Below, in pieces: positions 11,509-45,795 of a stretch of 64,000 bases of DNA (its first letter is position 1; every line of letters begins with the position of its first letter). The notes under the pieces are model-generated. The model had not been told where the DNA came from. It saw nothing but the letters and a program-made list of their open reading frames with translations, and made no database searches. The translations under genes were made by a program, and so were the position numbers. This stretch comes from Diadophis punctatus similis. Its lineage: Eukaryota > Chordata > Lepidosauria > Squamata > Dipsadidae. Where the stretch lies: positions 439,001 through 503,000 of the forward strand of contig JALIGW010000058.1 in assembly GCA_023053685.1 (NCBI GenBank), in the 5' to 3' direction.

Positions 11509-11845
11509 GAGTACAGAATAAGAGAGCTGGAAGGGACCTTGAAGGTCTTCTAGTCCAACCCCCTGCTGAAGCAGGAGGCCTATACCATCCTGATCAAATG
11601 GCTCTCTAACCTCTTCTTGAAAGCCTCCAGTGATGGAGCACCCACAACTTCTGGAGGCAAGCTGTTCCATTGGTTAATAGCTCCCCATTATCAGAGAATT
11701 TCTCCCGAGTTCTAGGTTGCTTCTCTCATTGATGAGTTTTTATCCGTTGCTTCTTGTGTCCTGCCTTCAAGTGCTTCGGGGAATAGGTTGACCCCCCTCT
11801 TCTTTGTGGCAGCCCCTCAAATATTGGAAGACTGGAATATTGTAG
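11509..11845 (-). mobile_element. CR1 LINE 3'-end fragment
   Basis: Minus-strand CR1 tail starting GAGAGCTGGAAGGGACC. It runs back into the C-terminal coding part: the complement of CCTCCAGTGATGGAGCACCC encodes the VLHHWRLS-type end seen in the CR1 copy at 43380-43850. It is 5'-truncated in the RT C-terminus. Confidence 0.85.
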
Positions 11846-12227
11846 AAGGGATTTGGAAAAGTTCCTGGGAACAGGGATGTCCGTCCCTGGTCTCTCTGCC
11901 CGGTTAGTGAATGTTTCCTGCTCTCCATGCATGAGCAGAAGTCAGAGGCCCTTGGGAGCCTCTTGCTGCTCCCTCTGGCCTGCCTGGGTGGGGGTTGCAA
12001 GCAAGGGACACGGACCCCTCCCTCCCTGGGCCTGGAGGTGAAACCAATAAAGGAGAATTCTTGATCCAGGCTCCTTGGAAGCCATTGGGGAGCCTTGTCA
12101 CAATGAATTCTGCCCCCAGTTGAGGATGTTGGGTGGGGGGAGAAGGTCACCCACCTGCCCTCCTCCTGCAGGAATTTATGTGCCCGACTCACATCCCACC
12201 CTCCAGTCGCCTCTTTTCTAAGGCCAG

Positions 12228-15200
12228 TTATTTATTTATTTATTTATTATTTGGTTCTTCTATGCCGCCCTACTCCCGAGGGACTCAGGGCGACGTACAA
12301 CATTGTGCAAGAACACTGAACAATAAACAATGATTAAAACAATGTTAAAAAATTAAAAAAGTTAAAAGAAATATTCATCACCAGACATACCGGGGGAGAG
12401 CTCAGATGGAACTAGTCTCAACCCCCTGCCTGCAGGAAGAGCCATGTCTTGACGGCTTTTCGGAAGGCCAGCAGGGTGGGGATGGTTCGGATCTCTGGGG
12501 GAAGTTGGTTCCAGAGCACGGCCCCCCCACAGAGAAGGCCCTCCCCCTAGGGCCCGCCAGCCGGCATTGTTTGGCTGACGGGACCTGGAGGAGACCCACT
12601 CTGTGGGCCCTAACCGGTCGAAGGGAAGTGTGAGGCAGAATGCGGTCCCAAAGGTAACCTGGTCCTAAGCCATGAAGGGCTTTAAAGATGATGATCAACA
12701 CCTTGAATTGCACCCGGAGACCGATAGGCAACCAATGCAGCTGGCGGAGTATAGGTGTAACATGGGTGTATCTTGGCACACCCACCACAGCTCGCACAGC
12801 TGCATTTTGCACCAGTTGGAGTCTCCAAATACTCTTCAGGGGCAGCCCCATGTAGAGCACATTGCAGTAGTCCAATCAGGAGGTGACAAGAGCATGAGTG
12901 ACCGTGAGTAGAGCCTCCTTCTCCAAGTATGGCCGCAATTGGTGCACCAGGCGAACCTGTGCAAAAGCCCCCCTAGCCACAGCTGTAAGGTGTTGGTCTA
13001 ATTTTAGCTGTGGATCTAGGAGGACCCCCAAATTGCGGACCTGTTCCGAGGGAGTTAATTTTCCTCCCTCAAGAACCAAGGAGGGACAGTTGTCATGGTC
13101 CTTAGGCAATATCCAGAGCCACACAGTCTTGTCGGGGTTGAGTCTGAGTCCTCCTCCCCATCCAGGTCCTAACGTCGTCCAGGCACCGGCACATTACATC
13201 AACTGCCTCACTGAATTGAGACGGGGTGGTAATGTACAGCTGGGTGTAGTCAGCGTACTGATGAAAACTCACCCCGTGTCTACGGATGATCTCCCCAGCG
13301 GTTTCATGTAAATGTTAAACAAGATGGGTGAGAGGACCGAACTCTGAGGCACCCTGCATGTCAGGGGCCTAGGAGATTATCTCTGCCCTCCTGTTAACAC
13401 CGACTGCATCCTGTTGGCGAGATAAGAGGAGAACCACCGCAAGACGGTGCCTCCCACTCCCAACTCGCCGAGACGATGCAGAAGGATACCATGGTCGATG
13501 GTATCGAAAGCCGCTGAGAGGTCAAGTAGCACCAGGATGGAGGAATTTCCCCCATCCCGGGCTCGCCAGAGATCATCCATCAGGGCGACCAAGGCAGTTT
13601 CTGTACTGTAGCCGCGCCTGAAACCCGACTGATAGGAGTCTAGATGATCAGTTTCCTCCAATAGCCGCAGAAGCTGAGTAGCCACCACCTTCTCCACAAC
13701 TTTACCTATCAAAGGTAAGTTGGAGACCGGACAAAAGTTCTTCAAGTCCGCTGGATCCAGGGAAGGCCTCTTCAGGAAGGGTCTCACCACCGCAACTTTT
13801 AACGGCTGCGGTACGGATCCCTCCCTCAAAGAAGCGATGATCACCGCCTGGATCCAGCCACGTGCCACCTCTCTGCTGGCCGAAACTAGCCAGGAGGGGC
13901 ATGGGTCCAATAAACGGGTGGAAGCACTCATCGCACCCATGGCTATGTCCACATCTTCAGGCAAAACAGGCTCAAACTCCTCCCACAACGGTGGACTAAG
14001 ACTTGCCCCTGTCAACTCAGTGGACTCTGCCCAGCCGGAGTCCAGATTCGACCGGATCTGAGCGACTTTATCCAACAGAAACTGCGCGAATTCCTCAGCT
14101 CTACCTTGCAAGTGTTCCTCGCTCCCCACTTTAGCAAGGAGGGCACAAGTCACCCTAAACAAGGTGGCTGGGCGAGAATCTGTGGATGCAATAAGAGCGG
14201 AAAAATGAGACCGTTTTGCCACCCCTATCGCCACTAAATAAGACGATGTAGGTTCTTAAAAGTGTTCGATCAGATTCGGTTTTACTGGCTCTCCAGCGAC
14301 GCTCCAGACGTCTCTTGTGGCATTTCATCTCCCGGAGCTCCTCGGTAAACCAGGGGGCTTTCCGGGATCCACTGACTGCCACGGAGAGGTCGCAAAGGCG
14401 CAATCCGGTCTAACGCCACTGATGCTGTGGTGTTCCAGGCAGCCACCAGGGAATCAGCTGAATTGTATACCAGGGTTTCAGGTATTTCCCCAAGTTCCCT
14501 CTGGAATCCTTCTGGCTCCATTAGGCGCCTGGGGCGGAACCACCTAGTCGGTCCCGCCTCCCTGCGGGGGAGGAATGGGGCTACGAAATCCAACCTCAGT
14601 AGGAAATGATCTGACCATGACAGCAGGGTGGTGACTATATCCCCTATCTTCAGATCATCTCTCCACTGCCCCGAAAGAAACACTAGGTCAAGCGTGTGGC
14701 TTCCCTCATGGGTAGGACCCTGGATTACTTGGGTCAGGTCCATGGTTGTCATGGAATCCATGAACTCCTGAGCTACCCCAGAGGTTTCGCCAGCAGAAGG
14801 CAGGTTAAAGTCCCCCAGCACCATAAGCCTGGGGAACTCAACCGCCAGGCCGGCTACTGCCTCGAGCAGCTCAGACAGGGCCTTAATAACGTAGCTGGGA
14901 GGCAGGTACGCTAAGAAAAGGCCCACCTGGACCCCTAAGTCCAACTTCAGAAGGAGTGTCTCACACCCGACAATCTCCGGGGCAGGGATCCTACGAGGAT
15001 GCAGATTTCGGCGTGTTATCATTGCCACTCCTCCCCCCCTTCCCTGAGGTCGAGAATGATGCTGCACTGAGAACCCATCTGGGCATATCTCGGAAAGAGC
15101 TACTCCCCCCTCCTAGCCCAGCCAGGTCTCAGTTATACATACCAGGTCTGCTCCCTCTTCTGTGATTAAATCACGTATCAAGGGGGCTTTGTTGACGATT

Positions 15201-15500
15201 GACCTGGCATTAAGCAGCAGCATCCTGAGCCCGGGGCCCTGAAGACCTTGGTTGCCAGGTACTTGGGTTGAGCAAGATGGAACCACATCGGAGGGGCCGG
15301 AACAAGGGATCGCTTGTAAACAGCGAGGTCTTATTCCCCGAGAGCGGCCCACCCCTCCGCTCCCGCCATATCTGCCTCTTCCCATTATGACCGAGATGTT
15401 CCGGCTCTCGTCCCCTCCAGAGACCCCCTCCCCTCCCCCACTGTTCCCCTCCCTCCCTGCAGGCCATACGTACCATTCTCACTAGGCAGGGTAACTGAGC
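12228..15500 (-). mobile_element. L2-like (CR1/L2 clade) LINE, nearly complete but decayed
   Basis: Read on the minus strand it holds an apurinic-type endonuclease (MLLLNARSIVNK, CITETWLG, GDFNLPSAG, SDHFLL), a reverse transcriptase (LLDLSAAFDTIDHGILLHRL at about 13430-13490, then SGFRRGYSTETALV upstream) and a C-terminal region (RLDYCN-like, YTHVTPILRQLHWLP). It ends at a (TTTA)n tail at 12228-12248. Stops and frameshifts break the frame near 15110, 14280, 13380 and 12875. The catalytic YADD box at about 13225-13260 reads YADY. A 3' copy of the same family lies at 44870-45795 in plus orientation. It is incapable of autonomous movement. Confidence 0.85.
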
Positions 15501-16344
15501 CCCGCCCCCCCTCCACTTCTGTTTCCACACTCAGTGGGGGGGGGGGCGGAATCCCAGTCCCTGGCTTTTCCATTTTTTCTCGCCTGGTATCGGGGAGCCC
15601 CAGCCGCTTCTGCCCTTGGGGGGACACAATGCTGGCAGATTCAGGCCAACACCCTTTTTGGCACAGAATTGACCTTTGCCATGCTGTGCCCTCAGCCGGT
15701 CCAAGGCCACACAGGGCAACCTCTTCATTGAGTCCCCCACTGCTTGTCCTTTTTCAGCTGGTCTGCAAGCGGAGCCCCCTGCCTGCTTCCCCCGAGAGAG
15801 GAAGACAGACCTTTAGGGGGACAGGACCCCGTCCCTGTCGCAAGGCAGCTCCAGACCCCAACCCTTGGCAGACGGACCCCCTTCCCGGGCTGCCCCAGGG
15901 ACGGTCTAATGCTGCACTGGCCCTGCAGGATTTGCACCCTGCACTGCATCCCATTCCCCTTGCACACCGCGGATGGTGGTCCCTTCAGCAGCAGACTCCA
16001 GCCCCTTAGGAGCCTCTTCCAGAGGGTCTCGGCCCCGATCCTGACTCTGCAAGGGAGATGTTGCTTCTGGAGGCTTTCTGAACACAAGCGCCCTGTGGGC
16101 AGACAGGGAGGGCCAGGGACCCAGAGGACCCGCAAGAGCCCACCGGGCAACCAGGCACAGCCAGGGACGTATGGAGTAATCCCCCCCACACCTTCCGTCA
16201 GGGCAAAGCGACTTTTTGTAGGTGCCAGTCTGGTTTTGGGGTCCTAAGAAGACACATGACCAGAGAGGTGACCGGGGTGGGGGTGGGAGTGGGAGCTTGT
16301 TGGGGCAGCCGGAGGACAACAGTTGCCACGACCAGCAAGTGAAC
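15501..16344. other. intergenic sequence upstream of SLC12A5 poly(A)
   Basis: No recognisable coding or repeat signal. It includes a G-run of about 12 at 15536. Short frames on both strands lack domains. Confidence 0.5.
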
Positions 16345-17350
16345 GGTGTAATAAAATCCTTTTATTGCATTTTGTGCAGACAGAAGTCTAGAAAACAAAA
16401 TATACGGTATAAGCCTCAACACAAGCAAAGAGGGGCTGTGGCCCCCTGGATACCTAAAGCACCGGCCACACACAAACACTCGCAGAAAGTAAACGCAAGC
16501 CCAATTCACCTTCCTTTGGGTGGACAACTGAGGTTATTTACAAAGAGTAAAGGGGGGTCGGCGGCGTTGCGCTGCACAAGTATTCCCTAGAACACAAGGC
16601 CTATGAAAAAGCTCACAACAGCTATTGCAAGAATATCGCACTGGAATCAAAGTCACTCGGATGGACAGAAAACAGAGGAGCTACAGTGACCGATTATAAA
16701 GGTACTTCATGAGCTTCATAACAAAGATATTGCACGTGAGCACGAAAGAAGAGTTGTCACCGACCCAGCCGTGGGCCCTCCTCGCTCGCCCCTTGCCTCG
16801 TGACCCCCTCCGCACAGCGAGGGAGGGGGGCAGCTCTGAAGCCCAGCGGTGCAGCAACAGTACAGTGGGCTGCGGTCTGGATCCGTCCGGAGGAGGAAGC
16901 GTCCGAGGCCGAGAGGCTGCCCCTCCCTGCTTTCCCAGAGCACCGAGGAGGCCGTGGGGTCTTCCATGCAAGGCTGCAGTCCCTCCTCCGGCTTTGGTCA
17001 GGGGGCCCCTGGATGCCCCCACACCCGAGGGCAGAAGGACATGCAGGGCCGGGAGTGGGGGGAGTGTAAACTGGCATGCAACGCTCCGGCTAGCCGGCTG
17101 TGGGCCCCTCTGGAACGGGAGGCTGGGAGGAGGCTTTGGGGGGGGGACGGAGGGGCAGCAACGGCCAGGAGACGAGCCTGGGCCCTTCCCTGGCCCCGGG
17201 ATTGCCAGAGGTGGGCTGGGCATCTGCCAGCAAGCGAGAGAGAAGCCTGCCTGCCTTCCGGGGCGGGGTGGTGGTGGTGCCGGGGGTGCTGACCATGGGT
17301 CTGAATGGGAGGACCCTGCTCTTGGAGGGGAGTGTGTGCGTGCGTGTGTG

Positions 17351-17386
<36 letters not shown>

Positions 17387-18922
17387 CATCTCTCCATACA
17401 TGAAGCCTCTCCAAAACTCCCCCCCCCCTGTTCACCCTCAGCTGTGAGGTTGCTAGTCCCTGGGGAGGAGGGCAGGCCCAGCTGCTTAGAGGGCGGCCAG
17501 AGGAGGCCTGAAGCCAGCAGGCTGGACCAGGGTGAAAGGTCAGCTCTGCAAAATGGGGAGGGGCCCCTTTTGCCCTGAGAAGAAGCGTCACATTGCAGCA
17601 CTCAGACGACGGCTCTGGAGTCCCCCCCCCCCATGGCAGAGCAGGGACTTTGCTCTGGCCCTGGGGAAGCCCCTCCCCCCCGTCCATCCCATGAAGATGC
17701 TGGAGCATCCTGGAGCCACCCCAGCTCCTCCCCCCACAGCTTCCTCTCGGTGACCCTCACCTAAGTAGGACAACTTTAAAAATGCAGGTCCTGTGCTATG
17801 TACAGAATATATCTATATCTATCTATCTATCTATATATTTACAGCCTCCCAGGAGGGGGGGGGCAGGGTTCTGCTCTTGGAGAACTATTCACATTGGTTA
17901 AAAGCTCCACAGTTTTCCTCTTCTGGGGGAGGGGGCTGCCCCCAGGGGTCCAATGCACGTGTTTTGGTATAAGGTGAGGCACCAGAAATGGGGGGGGGGG
18001 ACAGAAGCACAGCACACCCCTTCTTTCCTACGGGGTGGTGGTGGAGGAGAACTCCGCAACCGAGGGGGCAGCCGTGCTCCCCTTCATTATCCCTGGGGGG
18101 GGCCCTCCGGGGTAGTGCAGGGCTTTGTGGGGGTCTCTCAAAATGGCCCCCCGGCCCTGCACCTGTCCAGGCTTCACTTTGATCCTGGCTTGAGGGGAGC
18201 CCCTGGCTGGAAGACCCTAAAGTGCAACGGGGTTGAGGAGCGGCAGAGATCCCCTCGCGCGCACACACACACACACACTCATTTGCACGCCTGTGTGTGA
18301 GCTGGGAGCCTAGGCCGAAAGACAAACCGCTGCGTGGAGCCCTTTTTCCCTCCCCAGCCTCTGGGGGAGGGTCTGGTGGAGTTGGGGGTCAGGCCGGGAG
18401 AGGGGCTAGTCAGCTGGCCCAGTGGGTGTCAAGAGCCCCCTGGCCCCGATGGGGAAAACTCCCACCATTGCATGGGGGGAGTGAATCTCAGCTCATCCCC
18501 CAGGATCCCCTTGCTCCAAAGAGCCCCCACCCCACATCGAGTCCAAAGAGAGGGGGAGGGCCCTGAGTGGGGCGCTTTCCCTGCAGAGAGGGGCCTGGCA
18601 CAGAAGGTGGGGGTGGGGGAGAGGCCAGCGTTGGCAAGGGAAACATGCTGGTGGCCTCGGCTGGCACCCCCTTCCCACCTGGGAGCCGGGCAGAGGGGCA
18701 GCAGTGGAAAGCAGGCCGGTGGGCATGAACCTCCACCCACCCATGACCCCTTCCGCAGATCTGGGCCCCCCGCTGAGCTGCGGGTGGGGCTCCATCATTC
18801 CTCACACCCCGAGACACAGGCCGGGTGGGGCTTGCTGCAGCTTGGGGTGGTAGGCGCAAATGGGGGGGGGCAAGGCTCTCGGGGCACAAACCTTTGGGCA
18901 AGGAAGGGCCTCGCCCAGCTAC
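16345..18922 (-). other. SLC12A5: SLC12A5 3' UTR
   Basis: About 2.6 kb from the stop to a poly(A) signal, similar in length to the mammalian KCC2 3' UTR. It contains G-runs, a (CA)n near 17341-17370 (TG on plus), a (TATC)n near 17806-17834 and no coding signal. The open frame at 16681-17601 lies inside it and has no homology. Confidence 0.75.
16361..16366 (-). terminator. SLC12A5 polyadenylation signal AATAAA
   Basis: TTTATT on the plus strand (AATAAAA on the minus). A GT-containing stretch follows on the minus strand. Roughly 7.3 kb separates it from the NCOA5 poly(A) signal, so the transcripts converge without overlap. Confidence 0.7.
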
Positions 18923-40922
<22,000 letters not shown>

Positions 40923-41487
40923 TCAGGCCAGAGTGGCGGATGGACCTCTGTGCCAGGACACACCACCTTTCCAGATCCGGTCTAAGCCCAGGCTTGACCC
41001 AGAGAACCTGCACAGCTGCCTGACCCGGAAGGCTTTGAGCAAGGAGGTGAGCTGAGAAGCAGAGCACCTCTGAGAGAAAGGCGCCCAGAAACTAGCGCTC
41101 CCACAGAAGAGTTGGACATTTGGGATGGCGTGAATCCTGGCACCCATCCCAACAGGTGGCAAGGGCGGCTTGACTGCCCCCCCCCCCGGCTGATCTACCC
41201 TTGTTCCCAGGATCAGCAGGTCTCCTCGGATCTGCCAGGGAGAGTTTCCGAGGGACCCGGATATTGGCTCTCCACCTGAGAAAGCCCTGGACTACTTCAG
41301 TGCCACCTACCCCACAGGAGCCACCCCCCCCAGATGTGAAGCTAACATCTGGAATGGCTCTAAGCATTTGTTCATGTCTCTGAGTCCCCCAAGTTCCAGA
41401 GCCATGGGACACACGAAGCCCCCCCTTATGAGCAGGAGGCTGCTTTCTGCAAAGGATGGTTTGCCGTGTGGGGAGGAGACGGCACAC

Positions 41488-41626
41488 CAGGAGTCTCCAA
41501 TCTTGGCAACTTTAAGACCTGTGGACTTCAACTCCCAGGATTCCCAGGCAGCATAGGATAGCTGGCTGGGGAATTCTGGGAGTTGAAGTCCACAGGTCTT
41601 AAAGTTGCCAAGGTTGGACACCCTAC
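41488..41626. mobile_element. palindromic hAT-like MITE (TTGGCAACTTTAAGAC family)
   Basis: The ends read CAGGAGTCTCCAATCTTGGC and GCCAAGGTTGGACACCCTA. The inverted arms continue through CAACTTTAAGACCTGTGGAC and its complement, so almost all of the 139 bases fold back. A second full copy is at 52662-52776 and half copies lie at 55574-55640. The duplication at the ends is unclear. Confidence 0.7.
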
Positions 41627-41645
41627 ACTACACAATGCTCAGAGG

Positions 41646-42398
41646 TAAGGTGACCAGACGTCCCGCTTTTGGCGGGACAGACACGCTTTTCAAGCGTGTG
41701 TCCCGCGTCCCGCATTCTTTTCAAAAAGTCCCGCTTTTTTGAAAAGAATGCCGAAACAGCGGGATGTCTGGTCACCTTAGAAGGGGAAGCAAAAGAGAGG
41801 TACCAGAAGCAAGTCGGGCGGAATTTCAGTGAGGCGGCTGCCTGCTGGGGAGAGGGGGAAGGGGGGCTGCTCCTCCTCTCCTTCCCCCGCCCCATCCCTA
41901 GCCCCGCCCTCGGAGGCGCCGCTGAAGTTGGGATGCGGGTGGAGGGGTGAGGGACGAGGAGCCGTCGCCGCTGCCATCGCCGGTTTGAGCTCCGGCGGCG
42001 GCGCAAACAGCCCTTCCTCGTCCCCCTCCCCTTCCTTCCCCCCGTCGCCTCGCTGCCGCCGTTGCCCTGGGGCCGGGCGGGTGACCGGGAGACCGCGGCG
42101 CTTGAATGCCTGGAGCTCGCGACAGGTAAGCTGCCGGCTGCCGGCTGCCTCCTTTCCCCGTCTCCAGCCTCCCGTTCGTTGCTTGCCAGCCCGGCCCCAG
42201 GGCAGCTCCCGAAGGGGAGGCGGGAGGCGAGGAAAGGCCTCCCGCCTCCCCCCCCCACCTGGACGCCGCCATTTGCTGTGTTTTGCCCTCTGTGCATGCG
42301 CAGCATTCTGCGCATGCGCAGAGGGCAAAACAAATGGGGGCGCCCAGGCGGGCCCGCCCCCCCCCCGTCCCGCTTAAAAAAAAAATCTGGTCACTTTA
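41646..42398. mobile_element. composite non-autonomous hAT element with perfect 8-bp TSD
   Basis: Ends TAAGGTGACCAGA and TCTGGTCACTTTA (12 of 13 inverted match), flanked by CTCAGAGG at 41638-41645 and 42399-42406; 753 bp. The left 134 bases (41646-41779) form a smaller unit with the same inverted ends and two internal hairpins. The rest is GC- and CpG-rich with GCGCATGCGCAGAGGGCAAA, a phrase also found in the hAT at 55808-56055. There is no transposase. Confidence 0.88.
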
Positions 42399-42433
42399 CT
42401 CAGAGGAGGCAGAGAAGCTAAGCCCCCCCCCCG

Positions 42434-42823
42434 TGTCAGGGTTCCAAGTAAAACCCCCAACGAAAGAAGACTCCGAGGCTTGAAGTTCCTCAAAGTTCCA
42501 TTTTATTAGAGATGTCATATCGGCACATCTGGGAAAATCCGAATCTGAAAGCTTCCAGGTTTTCCCCACCCAAGAGAAAGTCCAAGTCCCTGCCTCAGCA
42601 CCCACATGTCCATCACATGGTCCAATCCACGCACGTCCCAACTGGAGATGCCTCCCAGGTACACCCCTCCAGGTGCAGGGCAGAGTGACCTTGACTCTCG
42701 GAGAAAGGAATGTTATTATGGCTATATCTCACACAATCACACAATCCCCCCTCCCAGTTTCCCTCAGCACCAAATGTGGCAGCCCTGAAGATCCAACGCC
42801 CAAGATGGCTTCCAGGCCTGACA
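42434..42823 (-). mobile_element. solo LTR (390 bp), LTR-retroelement
   Basis: TGTCAGG at the left and CCTGACA at the right are perfect 7-bp inverted ends. On the minus strand AATAAAA lies about 65 bases before the 3' end (plus TTTATT at 42502-42507), as in retroviral LTRs. Flanks CCCCG and CCCTG match in four of five bases. No coding part is present. It begins 28 bases after the hAT's duplication. Confidence 0.65.
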
Positions 42824-43379
42824 CCCTGTCTCAAGAAGGCTTCCCACAACACCTTAACATCTAAACCTGGGTTAACCCCAGAAGGTTTGCATTTCATGTC
42901 CCAGCATGCCAGCTACACTATTGTGTTGAGGGATGTGTTAACCACACACACAGAGACAACAGACACTGACTCACAAATGGCCTCCTCTCACCTCTCATGC
43001 CTTCCCTGCCCTCGGGGGGGGGGGGCTTGAATGAGGATAGGCTGGTCAGAAGATGGGCACATGCCTCTTATCCAAGGGAGAAACATTGAAATGCTTTTAT
43101 GCCCCCCCCACCCCCCAAAGACGACAGGCTGAGATCTTTAGTGATGCTCAGAGATCTGTTACTCCCACCTTAATCAATAATACAATTTGCAGAGCCTCCT
43201 TGCTCATTCTTCTGGCAGGAAAAGGCAGGGAGACGCAGGAAGGATTTCTTGGCAGCCTCTCTGCTGACTCCAGGGTGAGGGACCCCCTGGGAGCTGCCAA
43301 TGGTGGGCAGAGTCATGTGTGAATGGTGGCAGGGCTCGGCTGCTCAGGTGTGAACCACCCAGTTTGGGTCACCACATTA

Positions 43380-43850
43380 AAAAAAAGATGTTGAGACTTT
43401 GGAAAAAGTGCAGAGAAGAGCAACTAAGAGGATGAAAGGCCTGGAGAATGAAACATAGGAAGGGCAGTGCCAGGATTTGGGTCTGACTAGTCTAAAGAAA
43501 AGAAGGACTAGGGCAGGCATGATAGCTTCTTCCAGTACTTGAGGGGCTGCCACAAAGAAGAGGGGGTCAATTTATTCTCCAAAGCACCCGAAGGCAAGAC
43601 AAGAAACAACGGATGGAAACCAATCAAGGAGAGAAGCAACCAGGAACTGAGGAGAAACTTCCTGACATTGAGAACAATAAACCAGTGGAACGGCTTGCCA
43701 CAAGAAGTTGTGGGTGCTCCAACACTGGAAGTTTTTAAGAAGAGACTGGACAGCCACTTGTCTGAAATGGTGTAGGGTCTCCTGCTTGAGCAGGGGGTTG
43801 GACTAGAAGACCTCCAAGGTCCCTTCCAGCTCTATTCTGATTGGTTGATT
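43380..43850 (+). mobile_element. CR1 LINE 3' end (RT C-terminus and tail)
   Basis: Encodes [40 protein letters not shown] and LEVFKKRLDSHLSEMV, then the untranslated end TTGGACTAGAAGACCTCC. This is the C-terminal part of CR1 ORF2. Frameshifts upstream of 43530 break it. Confidence 0.88.
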
Positions 43851-44869
43851 AAGAGAGAAGAGAAGGCTCCAGCGTGATTTGTGTTCACACCTGACTGGGA
43901 TTTTCATACACCTGGACAGCTTCAGGTGTATAAAAGTATCCCCCTCCTCTCCCAATGCCCTAGCAGGTGCCCTTCCGCTGCTGGCAGTCAGCCACGCTGC
44001 TTTGAGTCTATCTGGGACCAAGATCGGCCTGAGGTCCCTTTGGGTCACTCAAAGGGAAGGCTGGCACCTCTCAAGAACCTTCAACATTGCTGTTCATGGT
44101 TCATTCATCCCTTGTGCAGACACACACACACACAGAGGTCTTGACAGGCCAGAGAACATTGGGACACCCCCCCCCCAGCCCCAGCCCAGCTTCATGGGCG
44201 ATGCAGTACAGGCCACTCCTGGTCACGAGGCCCCCAGGCCAAGTTCGTGGGCGTCCCAATTGAGTCCGTGGGAATGGCCAAAGAATTCTGACCAACTGAA
44301 ACCTCAAGGCAAAGAAATGCAACCTGCCCCTCAAAGCCCCCACCTGGCCGCCTCCATGAACGCTGCTGGGATTCAGTGTTAGGAAGGAGAAGTGCAAATG
44401 AAACGGAAAAGAGGGTCTTGCCTCTGAAGCGAGGATTCTGCAGCACCCTGTGAGTCACGGCAGACCATGTGAGCCACCAAGTGCCAGGAATGCTCCAAAG
44501 AGCCCTGGCGAACAGCAGCCTGCCAGTGGTCAGGGAAGGCGGCTTCACACATTGAGCAAAGCCAAGGTTTAATAAATCAAACCGACAGATTCACACCTTG
44601 TACTAACCAGTTGACAAGCAAAACAAATGTCTCCTTTTCCAGGACTTTTTCTTGCTCGGCTACCGGGGAGAGGCCGGCTGAGCTTCTGCCCTGCCCTCCT
44701 TCCAAAGGAGCTGCCCGCCCGGCCTTGCTAGCTACCCTCTGGCTGCCCCTCTGCTTCCACCCTCTGCTCCAAACAGCCCTGCGGCCTCTTCCTGGCCAGG
44801 AAGCAGATGCAGAGACTGACTCCCTGCTCCAATCTCTGCAGGGCCTCATCACAGGGGGTGCCAACCCCA

Positions 44870-45795
44870 CCCCCACCTCAAAAGTGAACAGGCTCAAGCT
44901 CAACCCTGACAAGACCGAGTGGCTCTGGATTTTGCCTCCCAAGGACTATGTCGACTGTCCCTCCTTGGTTCTCGGGGGAGAAAAATTGACTCCCTCGGAA
45001 CAGGTTCGCAATTTGGGTGTCCTCCTAGATCCACAGCTAAAATTGGAGCAACATCTTTCAGCTGTGGCTAGGGGGACCTTTGCACAGATTCGTCTTGTGC
45101 ACCAATTGCGACCTTACTTGGAGAGGGAGGCTTTGCTCACAGTCACTCATGCCCTTGTCACCTCACGGCTAGACTACTGTAACGCGCTCTACATGGGGCT
45201 ACCCTCAAAGAGCATCCGGAGACTCCAACTGGTACAGAATGCAGCTGCGCGAGCTGTAGTGGGTGTACCGAGATACACCCACGTAACACCTATTCTTCGC
45301 CAGCTGCATTGGCTGCCAATTAGTCTCCGGTCGCAATTTAAGGTGTTGGTCGTTACCTTTAAAGCCCTACATGGCTCAGGGCCAGGTTACCTTCGGGACC
45401 GCATCCTACCACATACCTCCCTACGACCGGTTAGGTCCCATAGAGAGGGCCTCCTCCGGGTCCCATCGGCCAAACAATGTCGGTTGGCGGGGCCACGGGG
45501 GAGGGCCTTCTCTGTGGGAGCCCCGTCCCTCTGGAACCAACTTCCACCAGAGATCCGGACTATCCCCACCCTGCTGGCCTTCCGTAAAGCCATAAAAACT
45601 TGGCTCTTCCGGCAGGCGGGGTGAATAGGAAGATCAGATTCCCCCCTTGAATGTTGTTTTTATAATTGTTTTAACTATGCCTTTAATTTTAAATTATGAT
45701 AATTGTTTTTATTGTACGCTTCTTATTCTGTTGTACGCCGCCCTGAGTCCCACGGGATTGGGCGGCCTATAAGAACGTCTATTAAATTAAATTAA
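44870..45795 (+). mobile_element. L2-like LINE 3' part
   Basis: From about 44880 the frame reads RLKLNPDKTEWLWILPPKD, LTPSEQVRNLGVLLDPQLKL, SRLDYCNALYMGLPSKS, YTHVTPILRQLHWLP, RAFSVGAPSLWNQLPPEIR. This is the C-terminal half of the reverse-transcriptase protein, the same family as 12228-15500, and remains open to 45624. The tail has CGCCGCCCTGAGTCCC and (ATTAA)n. The open frame running upstream to 44611 is unrelated sequence fused by chance. Confidence 0.85.

Noticed and set aside
16681..17601. 306-codon open frame on the minus strand
   Set aside because: It lies in the SLC12A5 3' UTR, is Pro/Ser/His-rich with a translated CA repeat, and has no domain.
44611..45624. Long open frame of 337 codons that could pass for a host gene
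   Set aside because: From about 44880 it is the C-terminal part of the L2-like LINE protein, repeated on the other strand at 12400-13140. The upstream 90 codons show no homology and are chance.
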